Positions 14,946 through 21,945 of a stretch of DNA of 21,945 bases are shown in pieces. Under the pieces are notes generated by a model, which did not search any database, had not been told where the DNA came from, and worked only from the letters and a program-made list of their open reading frames with translations. A program made the translations under genes and the position numbers. Location: positions 1 through 21,945 of the forward strand of contig JAZDJJ010000110.1 in NCBI GenBank assembly GCA_043804035.1, given 5' to 3'. The DNA comes from JAZDJJ01 sp043804035. Lineage in GTDB: Bacteria; Bacteroidota; Bacteroidia; Palsa-948. Every line of letters starts with the position of its first letter. The stretch's first letter is position 1.

Positions 14946-16406
14946 ATGGCTAAACAAAAAGACATACTTGAAAAACATATTTCCTCTGAATACAAATATG
15001 GTTTCACTTCCGATATCGGCACAGAAACTGCGGCAAAAGGATTGAACGAAGATATTGTATGTTTCATCTCTAAAAAGAAAAACGAACCAAAATGGATGCT
15101 TGAATGGAGGTTGAAAGCGTTTCGCCATTGGCTGAAAATGGAAGAACCACATCACTGGGCACACCTTAATTATCCGAAGATAAATTATCAGAACATTATT
15201 TTTTATGCTGCGCCAAAACAGAAAAAAAGAATTTCTGATTTGGATGAAATTGACCCCGAACTTTTGAGAACTTTTGAAAAGTTGGGAATTTCATTGGAAG
15301 AACAAAAACGACTTGTCGGGATGGAATCTAAAATTGCTGTGGATGCTGTAATGGATTCTGTTTCCGTAAAAACAACTTTCAAAGAAGTACTTGCCGAAAA
15401 GAAAATTATTTTTTGCTCTTTTAGTGAAGCAGTGCAGAAACATCCTGAACTTATAAAAAAATATATGCATTCGGTTGTTCCGTACACTGATAATTATTTT
15501 TCTGCACTCAACTCGGCAGTGTTCTCCGATGGTTCGTTCTGCTACATTCCAAAAGGTGTGCGATGTCCGATGGAACTTTCAACTTATTTCCGAATCAACA
15601 CCGCAGGAACCGGACAATTTGAACGCACACTTATTATTGCTGATGAAGGTGCGTATGTAAGTTATCTGGAAGGATGTACAGCCCCAATGCGCGACGAAAA
15701 TCAATTGCACGCAGCGGTGGTAGAAATTGTGGCGCACAAAAACTCAGAAGTAAAATATTCAACTGTGCAAAACTGGTATCCTGGCGACAAAAACGGAAAA
15801 GGAGGCATCTATAATTTTGTAACGAAACGTGGAATTTGTTTGGAAGAAAATTCAAAAATATCATGGACACAAGTAGAAACCGGCTCTGCTATCACATGGA
15901 AATATCCGGGTGTAATTCTGAAAGGGGATAATTCTGTTGGAGAATTTTATTCCGTTGCTGTAACAAACAACATGCAACAAGCCGATACGGGAACAAAAAT
16001 GATTCACCTTGGAAAAAATACACGAAGCACCATTGTGAGTAAAGGGATTTCTGCCGGCTCCAGCAATAATTCATATCGCGGGCTTGTGCGCGTAGCAAAA
16101 GGTGCAAAGAATGCGCGTAACTTTTCGCAGTGCAATTCGCTACTTATGGGCAACAAATGCGGAGCACACACATTTCCGTACATAGAAATAAAAGACAAAA
16201 CGGGAGTGGTTGAGCACGAAGCAACAACTTCAAAAATTGGCGAAGATCAGATTTTCTATTGCAATCAACGTGGCATCAATACCGAAAAAGCAATCGGGCT
16301 TATCGTGAACGGATATTGCAAAGAGGTATTGAATCAACTACCGATGGAGTTTGCTGTGGAAGCACAAAAACTTTTGACAGTAAGTTTAGAAGGAAGTGTA
16401 GGATAA
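14946..16406 (+). CDS. sufB: Fe-S cluster assembly scaffold SufB
   Basis: The scaffold subunit of the SUF iron-sulfur assembly machinery; with SufC and SufD it forms the SufBC2D complex that builds clusters from SufS/SufE sulfur. The 486-residue protein is complete. It carries SYLEGCTAPMRDENQLHAAV, the beta-helix core, and the conserved NKCGAHTFPYIE with C405, the position of the cysteine described as essential in the Escherichia coli protein, then VEHEATTSKIGEDQIFY. The ATG at 14946 is the only sensible start, since an upstream ATG at 14940 closes after four codons. Unusually, no sufC, sufD or sufS follows: 266 bp of AT-rich spacer and an unrelated gene come next. Upstream is the divergent ricT. 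Confidence 0.97.
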   Translation: MAKQKDILEKHISSEYKYGFTSDIGTETAAKGLNEDIVCFISKKKNEPKWMLEWRLKAFRHWLKMEEPHHWAHLNYPKINYQNIIFYAAPKQKKRISDLDEIDPELLRTFEKLGISLEEQKRLVGMESKIAVDAVMDSVSVKTTFKEVLAEKKIIFCSFSEAVQKHPELIKKYMHSVVPYTDNYFSALNSAVFSDGSFCYIPKGVRCPMELSTYFRINTAGTGQFERTLIIADEGAYVSYLEGCTAPMRDENQLHAAVVEIVAHKNSEVKYSTVQNWYPGDKNGKGGIYNFVTKRGICLEENSKISWTQVETGSAITWKYPGVILKGDNSVGEFYSVAVTNNMQQADTGTKMIHLGKNTRSTIVSKGISAGSSNNSYRGLVRVAKGAKNARNFSQCNSLLMGNKCGAHTFPYIEIKDKTGVVEHEATTSKIGEDQIFYCNQRGINTEKAIGLIVNGYCKEVLNQLPMEFAVEAQKLLTVSLEGSVG

Positions 16407-16606
16407 AAAAGAATAAAATAGGGAATTATATCAAAAAGTGGACTACCTTTGTTCACTAAAACATAAATTCCTACTATGATAGATACAAACTTTATTATGC
16501 CACATTTAAAAGTGAAAATAAATTTGAAATCAAAAAATTTTATTTACTTTCTTCTAAAAATCTTTTTTGATTTTTATTCCGTTTATGTGTAATTGAAAAT
16601 TTTATG

Positions 16607-16614
16607 TACGTTTG
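16607..16614 (+). promoter_or_regulatory. Candidate -7 element for the 16673 gene
   Basis: TACGTTTG matches TAnnTTTG and lies 58 bp upstream of the ATG at 16673. No good TTTG is seen at -33 spacing. It is the best promoter candidate for the three-gene run that ends with murI. Confidence 0.4.
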
Positions 16615-16672
16615 TTATCAAAAAAAATTGGTCCGAATTTTAGCATAATCCCAAAAATAAATATACCGCGCA

Positions 16673-17725
16673 ATGTGTTATGTAAAAAACAAGAGAACTT
16701 ATTTTACTTTTTTACTAATCTTTTTTTTTCTTTTTCTGATTTCTGTTTCTTCCTTTTCGCAAACAGAAAAAAATGAGAAAGGAATATCTGCTTTGTTTAT
16801 ACTCAATGGCTCTATAAAGTTGAATGATGAATCAGCCAGCGCTGTTAACATTGAATTAAAAAAAGATAATAAATTAGTGAGCAGTGTTATCACTAAAAAA
16901 AATGGAAAGTATAAGTTTGAGATAGAGATAAGTACAGTAAATCCAAAAAATGAATATTTATTATATATCACCAAAGAAGGCACAGTTCCGAAATCGCTCA
17001 TCATTAATACATATCTATCCAAAAAAGCATTCATGCAAAGACCTTTTGTACGTTGTGATTTTACTTTGAGTATTACATTAAATCCTGTTTCGGTAACAGA
17101 TATTGTAATAAATCGTCCTTCCGGAAAAATAATGTGGGATACACAAAAACGAGAATTTGTGTTTGACCAAACTTTTCTTAATACCATGCAAAAAGAAAAA
17201 GAAGATCAGGATAAACAATTACGTGAGTTAGCCGAGAAAAAGAAAAAAGAAGAAGAGGAAGCAAAACGTCTTGCTAACCTAAAAGCAAAAGAGGAAGCAG
17301 AACGTCTTGCCAGTCAAAAAGCAAAAGAAGAAGCAGAACGTCTTGCTGACCTAAAAGCAAAAGAAGAAGCAGAAAGAATTCTTCGGCAAAATCTGGAAGC
17401 AATGAAAGAAGCGATAAGAAAACAACGTGAAGCCGATAGTTTGGCAGCTTTAAACAAAAAAGAAAATAAACCAAAAGAAGATTTTCAGAAATTCATTAAG
17501 CCGGTTGTTGCTGCTGATGTTGACCCTAATGCTTTTGACGGAACAAATATTTTCTCCATCAACAATGCAAAAAAATCATTGAAAGCATTGCAGAAAAAAA
17601 TGAACAGAAAAAAAGCTGCAAACCTTTCCACCAAGTACGAAACAAATAATATACTTACAAGTTTGTTAAATATGGTAGATGAGAATGACAAAAAACAAAA
17701 GTCGGAAATCAAAAATCAGAAGTAA
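16673..17725 (+). CDS. Secreted coiled-coil protein with CarboxypepD_reg-like domain
   Basis: A 350-residue protein of unknown function. Residues 1-29 form a signal peptide (KNKR, then a long Leu/Phe core, then SFSQ), so it is exported, probably to the periplasm or envelope. Residues about 42-105 look like a carboxypeptidase-regulatory-like beta-sandwich (LNGSIKLND, ITKKNGKYKFEIE, YLLYITKEG). A conserved-looking segment follows (INRPSGKIMWDTQKREFVFDQ). Residues about 178-250 are a highly charged coiled coil containing three 12-residue repeats (consensus LAxLKAKEEAER) from residue 200. The C-terminal 90 residues are Lys/Asn-rich. The stop lies 1 bp before the ATG of the sensor phosphatase, so the two genes are almost certainly co-transcribed and translationally coupled. 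I infer a joint role in envelope signalling; this is not demonstrated. Confidence 0.8.
   Translation: MCYVKNKRTYFTFLLIFFFLFLISVSSFSQTEKNEKGISALFILNGSIKLNDESASAVNIELKKDNKLVSSVITKKNGKYKFEIEISTVNPKNEYLLYITKEGTVPKSLIINTYLSKKAFMQRPFVRCDFTLSITLNPVSVTDIVINRPSGKIMWDTQKREFVFDQTFLNTMQKEKEDQDKQLRELAEKKKKEEEEAKRLANLKAKEEAERLASQKAKEEAERLADLKAKEEAERILRQNLEAMKEAIRKQREADSLAALNKKENKPKEDFQKFIKPVVAADVDPNAFDGTNIFSINNAKKSLKALQKKMNRKKAANLSTKYETNNILTSLLNMVDENDKKQKSEIKNQK
17270..17377 (+). repeat. 36-bp in-frame tandem repeat, three copies
   Basis: Units at 17270-17305, 17306-17341 and 17342-17377 each encode a 12-residue coiled-coil segment (LANLKAKEEAER, LASQKAKEEAER, LADLKAKEEAER). The near-identical DNA points to recent duplication, and the unit length keeps the reading frame. 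Confidence 0.9.
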
Positions 17726-17726
17726 T

Positions 17727-20700
17727 ATGAAAAAAATAATCACAAGTTTTCTTCCGAAAATATTTTGGAGTTGGCTTTTTGCCATCAACTATCTTTCCGC
17801 ACAAACCCTCAACCTTAATCAATTCGGCATTGAAGAAGGTCTTCCGCAATCCAGCATTTATACAATGCTTCAGGATAAAAACGGAAATATCTGGGTGGGA
17901 ACTATGAGCGGAGTAAGTAAATACAACGGATTGAACTTTGAGAATTTTTACAAAAAAGATGGACTTGCAGAAAACCGTGTTACTTCCTCCTGCCTTGATA
18001 AAAACGGAAACTTATGGTTCGGACATTGGTCTGGCGGAATTACAAGATATGATGTAACAAAAAAACAATTTAAGGAAATCGCTCCCGAAAAAATCAAAAG
18101 CAATAAAACTATCAATTGCATTTTGCAAGATAAAAATGGAACAGTTTGGTTTGGAACTGAAGGACAAGGCATCATTAAATTTGAAAATGAAAATTTTACA
18201 CAAATAACTTCCAAAGATGGAATTGCAAGCGATGTGATAAAAGCACTGATGGAAGATAAAGATGGAACCGTATGGATAGGAACTCCAAACGGCATTACAC
18301 TCAGCAAAGAAAAACTTTCTGCTTACGAAGAAAATCTTCCGAGCAATTCTATCCGCTCACTTCTTCTTGACAGTAAGAAAAATATTTGGATTGGCTCTAC
18401 CGATAAAGGTGCTTTTAAAATTAATGCCGACAAGCAAATAAAAATTTACAACACTTCAAATGGACTTGCCAATAATTATATAAAAGTGATTTTTGAAGAT
18501 GCTAATAAAAATATTTTTCTTGGAACTTATGGTGGTGGTGTTTCAAAATATCTTCCACAATTGGAAGCAAATAATTATAAAGGATCTGTTTTCCAAACAA
18601 TTTCCTCTATACAAGGGCTCAGCAACGACCGGGTTCTTTCTATTATTCAAGACAGAGAAAAAAATATTTGGATAGGAACTTATCTGTATCTCAATCAATA
18701 CTTTGACGAACAGTTTGAAATTTACGGAAGTAATGAAGGACTTACCAACAGTTTGATTTGGTCAGTAATCCAAGATAAGAAAGGAAATTTTTGGATAGGA
18801 ACAGAAGGCGGACTTGTTCAATTTGAAAAAGATTCAGGAACGACTTTTCGTTTCACAAAAATTACAGGCAAAGAAGGAGAAATTTTAAATACTAGTTCGC
18901 TTTACGAAGATGTGAAAGGAAATATCTGGTACACCGATTTTGGAAAAGGACTCTCGCGTTTTAATCCTTCTACAAAAAAAATTGATACCTATACTGTTGA
19001 GAAAAGTGGATTGCCCGTGAACGAAATTTATTCCATCGCTGACGACAAAGATGGAAATATATGGATAGGCACAAACAAAGGTGGCTTGCTAAAGTTTGAC
19101 ATCAACACAGAAAAATTTAAACAGTTTACTTCAGAAGACGGAATGGAAAGCAATCAGATTTACACCATTTTCCGCGATAGCAAAAATAGAATGTGGTTTG
19201 GAACATTGTCGGGAAATCTCACGATGTATGATGGCTCAGTTTTCAAAACATTCACTGATAAAGAAAAATATCCCAGCAAATTTACGCTCTGCATCACCGA
19301 AGATGGAAATGGAAATATCTGGTTCGGAACTTTTGATATGGGAATTTATAAGTATGATGGAAATACTTTTAAAAATTATTCTACGGCAGATGGATTGAGT
19401 TCAAACACACCTTTTCTCCTTATCAGCGATAACAAAAATAATTTGTGGATTGGAACAGGATTAGGCGTTGATCGTTTTAATCTGAAAGATGAAATTTTTA
19501 AGCACTATGAAAAAGGAGATGGGTTTCTCGGGATAGAAATAAATCCCAACGCTGTGTGTAAAGATAAAAATGGTGCTCTTTGGTTTGGCTCCATCATCGG
19601 TTTGGTGAAGTACAATTCCAAAATGGAAAAGAACAATCTGATAGAGCCAATTACTACAATAAAAAATCCGAGATTGTTTTTTCAAGATGTTGAAATTCCT
19701 ATTGACCATACTTTCTCATGGAACCGCAGTCATTTCACATTTGATTTCATTGGAACAAGTTTAACAAATCCCAAGCGAGTAAAATATCGCTATATGCTGG
19801 AAGGATTGGACAAGGAATGGTCGCCTATCGTAAAAGAAAATTCAGTTACATATCCTCACCTCAATCATGGAGAATATACATTCAAAGTCCGTTCGTGCAA
19901 CAATGATGGCGTATGGAATACAGAACCGGTAACTTTTCATTTCATCATCACTCCGCCATTTTGGAAAACAACATGGTTCTGGGTTGCATCGGGAATAATT
20001 GCACTTATATTCATCATCCTTTTTATAAAATTGAGAGAAAGAAAATTGAAAAAGGAAAATTTAATTCTTGAACAAAAAGTAGTAGAAAGAACAGAAGTTA
20101 TCAGACAACAGAATGTTGAACTTGAAAATAAAAACGAAAAAATTACCGATAGCATTGATTACGCAAAACGAATTCAGCAGGCAGTTTTTGTTTCCACTGA
20201 AGAAATAAAATCGTATCCCTTTGAATACTTTCTTTTATTTAAACCGAAAGATATTGTGAGCGGAGATTTTTACTGGAACTACAAAAAAAATGACAATAAC
20301 TTTTTTATTGCTGCTGCCGATTGCACAGGTCACGGAGTTCCTGGTGCATTCATGTCGCTCATCGGATACAACATACTTAATCACGCTGTAAAAGATGTTG
20401 GACTTGAAAAACCTTCAGCAGTGCTCAATATGATTCAATCTCTTATCTGCAATACGCTCAAGGGAAGCAATCAGGATGAAAAAGCGATAAAAGACGGAAT
20501 AACAATTGCATTACTCCACTTAGATATGAAAAATATGCAATTGCAATTTTCCGGTTCGTACAATCCTCTTTATTTAATTCGTGATGAAAAATTTACCGAA
20601 TATAAAGCCGACAGGATTCCCATTGGACATACAGATGAAGATTGGCATCAGCAGGGAAATTTTACTGAACATTCCATAGAGATAAAGAAAAACGATATCA

Positions 20701-20906
20701 TTTATATTTTCTCAGACGGTTATGCCGACCAGATAGGCGGACCAGATAAAAAGAAATTCTTTTACGGACATTTTAAAGAATTACTCCAAAGTATCCACAC
20801 TCTTCCGATGGACGAGCAAAAGAAAAAACTTGATGACACAATCACTCAATGGATGGGCGAAAAAGAACAAGTGGATGATATCACTGTGATTGGAGTACGA
20901 TTCTAA
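17727..20906 (+). CDS. Reg_prop two-propeller sensor with SpoIIE-type phosphatase output
   Basis: A membrane signalling protein of 1059 residues. Residues 1 to about 28 are a signal peptide (ending LSAQ). Residues about 30-650 hold fourteen Reg_prop blade motifs of the (I/L/V)WxGT type, enough for two seven-bladed propellers that would sense a ligand outside the cytoplasm. A Y_Y_Y domain follows (about 660-740), then one membrane helix (about 748-768), a coiled coil with the TDSIDYAKRIQQAV linker, and a SpoIIE/PP2C phosphatase domain to the end. Candidate metal-binding aspartates are D847 (GDFYW), D865 (AADCTGHG), D997 (FSDGYAD) and D1050/D1051. There is no histidine kinase, receiver or DNA-binding domain, so the likely output is dephosphorylation of a Ser/Thr-phosphorylated partner such as an anti-sigma antagonist. 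The frame is open upstream to 17679, but the ATG at 17727 gives a proper signal peptide and starts 1 bp after the preceding stop. Confidence 0.93.
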   Translation: MKKIITSFLPKIFWSWLFAINYLSAQTLNLNQFGIEEGLPQSSIYTMLQDKNGNIWVGTMSGVSKYNGLNFENFYKKDGLAENRVTSSCLDKNGNLWFGHWSGGITRYDVTKKQFKEIAPEKIKSNKTINCILQDKNGTVWFGTEGQGIIKFENENFTQITSKDGIASDVIKALMEDKDGTVWIGTPNGITLSKEKLSAYEENLPSNSIRSLLLDSKKNIWIGSTDKGAFKINADKQIKIYNTSNGLANNYIKVIFEDANKNIFLGTYGGGVSKYLPQLEANNYKGSVFQTISSIQGLSNDRVLSIIQDREKNIWIGTYLYLNQYFDEQFEIYGSNEGLTNSLIWSVIQDKKGNFWIGTEGGLVQFEKDSGTTFRFTKITGKEGEILNTSSLYEDVKGNIWYTDFGKGLSRFNPSTKKIDTYTVEKSGLPVNEIYSIADDKDGNIWIGTNKGGLLKFDINTEKFKQFTSEDGMESNQIYTIFRDSKNRMWFGTLSGNLTMYDGSVFKTFTDKEKYPSKFTLCITEDGNGNIWFGTFDMGIYKYDGNTFKNYSTADGLSSNTPFLLISDNKNNLWIGTGLGVDRFNLKDEIFKHYEKGDGFLGIEINPNAVCKDKNGALWFGSIIGLVKYNSKMEKNNLIEPITTIKNPRLFFQDVEIPIDHTFSWNRSHFTFDFIGTSLTNPKRVKYRYMLEGLDKEWSPIVKENSVTYPHLNHGEYTFKVRSCNNDGVWNTEPVTFHFIITPPFWKTTWFWVASGIIALIFIILFIKLRERKLKKENLILEQKVVERTEVIRQQNVELENKNEKITDSIDYAKRIQQAVFVSTEEIKSYPFEYFLLFKPKDIVSGDFYWNYKKNDNNFFIAAADCTGHGVPGAFMSLIGYNILNHAVKDVGLEKPSAVLNMIQSLICNTLKGSNQDEKAIKDGITIALLHLDMKNMQLQFSGSYNPLYLIRDEKFTEYKADRIPIGHTDEDWHQQGNFTEHSIEIKKNDIIYIFSDGYADQIGGPDKKKFFYGHFKELLQSIHTLPMDEQKKKLDDTITQWMGEKEQVDDITVIGVRF

Positions 20907-21747
20907 TAAAAACATCTTCACCCTGAAACCATTTTCTCCCATCGGTATTTTTGACTCAGGCATTGGTGGTCTCACCGTCCTGAAAGAAATTGTAAAAAAA
21001 CTTCCGCAGTACGATTACATTTATCTTGGTGATAATGCACGGACTCCTTATGGAACGCGTTCTTTTGAAACAGTTTATCAATATACGCTTGAGTGTGTTC
21101 AAAAACTTTTTTCCATGAACTGCCAATTGATAATACTGGCATGCAATACAGCATCGGCAAAAGCGCTACGTAATATTCAGCAATTGGATTTGCATAGAAT
21201 TGCTCCCAAAAAAAAAGTACTTGGTGTAATTCGTCCAGTTACAGAAGTGGTGGGAAAATACAGTCAAACAAAACATGTAGGAGTTTTAGGCACACACGGT
21301 ACGATAAATTCTAATTCGTATAAAATTGAAATAGAAAAGTTTTTCCCCGAGATAAAAGTTTTTCAGGAAGCATGCCCCATGTGGGTTCCATTGGTGGAAT
21401 ACAATGAAACAAATTCGCCTGCTGCGGATTATTTTGTGAAGAAAAATCTTGATGTGCTTTTCTCTAAAAGTAATAAGATAGATACCATCATTTTAGGATG
21501 CACACATTATCCTGTTCTTATAGATAAAATAAAAAAATATATTCCAAAAAATGTAAAACTTCTTTTGCAGGGAAAAATTGTAGCCGATAGTTTAGCAGAT
21601 TATTTTATACGGCATCCCGAAATAGAAATCAAATGCTCACAGAAAAAAATAATAGAACTTTATACAACTGACTCCACCGAAAATTTTGACAAAGTAGCAG
21701 GTATCTTTTGGAATAAAAATATTCGGTCAAAACATTTATCGTTGTAA
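20890..21747 (+). CDS. murI: Glutamate racemase
   Basis: It interconverts L- and D-glutamate, providing D-Glu for peptidoglycan. The protein shows IGIFDSGIGGLTV (D22, S23), LGDNARTPYG, ACNTASA with catalytic C85, and GCTHYPVL with the second catalytic C204. The length of 285 residues (counted from the TTG) fits the family. No in-frame ATG or GTG exists between the upstream stop (20887-20889) and the conserved FDSG motif, so translation must begin at a rarer codon. TTG at 20890 is the best candidate, and CTG at 20923 the next. The TTG start overlaps the sensor-phosphatase gene by 17 bp, suggesting translational coupling. A start mis-set by a sequencing error cannot be excluded. Confidence 0.93.
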   Translation: MEYDSNKNIFTLKPFSPIGIFDSGIGGLTVLKEIVKKLPQYDYIYLGDNARTPYGTRSFETVYQYTLECVQKLFSMNCQLIILACNTASAKALRNIQQLDLHRIAPKKKVLGVIRPVTEVVGKYSQTKHVGVLGTHGTINSNSYKIEIEKFFPEIKVFQEACPMWVPLVEYNETNSPAADYFVKKNLDVLFSKSNKIDTIILGCTHYPVLIDKIKKYIPKNVKLLLQGKIVADSLADYFIRHPEIEIKCSQKKIIELYTTDSTENFDKVAGIFWNKNIRSKHLSL

Positions 21748-21838
21748 TACTGTTTCATTAAAGTAAAAAAAACTGTCAAAATAGTATATGATGAATTGGA
21801 TATTATGAAATTATTTTTTTACTACTAAATGGACAGCA

Positions 21839-21945
21839 ATGATTAAACTCTTACAACTTTGCATACCATCAATTATAGCACATAACGATGATGCTTTAGC
21901 AGAACATGCTGCTAACGAGTTGAGTATTTCCAAAAATCAAATTAC
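21839..21945 (+). CDS. Start of a further gene, truncated by the window edge
   Basis: An open frame from the ATG at 21839 runs off the end: 35 codons, beginning MIKLLQLCIPSIIAHNDDAL. The spacing of about 90 bp from murI and the helical N-terminus look plausible for a real gene. The opening loosely recalls the N-terminus of Bacteroidota FAD-dependent dehydrogenase-like proteins, but too little is visible for an assignment. Confidence 0.4.
   Translation, partial: MIKLLQLCIPSIIAHNDDALAEHAANELSISKNQI

Noticed and set aside
16699..17187. A 162-codon minus-strand open frame opposite the secreted coiled-coil protein
   Set aside because: The plus-strand gene has a signal peptide, a domain and coupling to its neighbour; the antisense frame has no recognisable feature.
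17679..17726. Longer N-terminus for the sensor phosphatase starting at 17679
   Set aside because: It would overlap the upstream gene and bury the signal peptide behind 16 charged residues; the ATG at 17727 fits better.

Overview
The window is AT-rich chromosomal DNA from a member of the Bacteroidota. The lineage call rests on several markers: a GldH-type gliding lipoprotein overlapping a RicT/PSP1 gene, a DUF3467 gene directly behind rpoC, a large Reg_prop sensor fused to a SpoIIE phosphatase, TAnnTTTG-like promoter elements, and almost no Shine-Dalgarno sequences. No rRNA, tRNA, CRISPR array, prophage or complete insertion sequence is visible. The class or order cannot be fixed from the sequence alone.

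Layout. (1) 8-5609, plus strand: an uncharacterised 224-aa protein, then rpoC and a DUF3467 gene. (2) 5818-9241, minus strand: a Wzm-type ABC permease, aroC (chorismate synthase) and pgk. (3) 9341-11065, plus strand: holB (clamp-loader delta') and ubiX. (4) 11066-11708: a gene-free island built of short repeats and palindromes. (5) 11709-14799, minus strand: ricT, gldH and a lutB-like gene, closely packed and probably one operon. (6) 14946-16406: a lone sufB. (7) 16673-21747, plus strand: a secreted coiled-coil protein, a two-propeller sensor phosphatase and murI, adjacent or overlapping. The window ends in the first codons of another plus-strand gene.

Most genes are housekeeping: transcription, glycolysis, the shikimate pathway, replication, Fe-S assembly and cell-wall precursors. 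The gene neighbourhoods are the unusual part. rpoC is not preceded by rpoB, sufB has no sufC/sufD/sufS, the permease has no ATPase beside it, lutB has no lutA/lutC, and holB is separated from ricT-gldH. This suggests a rearranged chromosome.

The spacers carry the other distinctive signal. They hold two long imperfect hairpins that look like non-autonomous elements (5674-5808 and 7899-8012), two 7-bp tandem arrays at the 3' ends of minus-strand genes, a 21-bp tandem array, and an inverted pair of dispersed repeats around the rpoC-ubiX block. The best candidate for an under-described functional system is the coupled pair 16673-17725 / 17727-20906: a secreted coiled-coil protein next to a transmembrane sensor whose output is a PP2C-type phosphatase.
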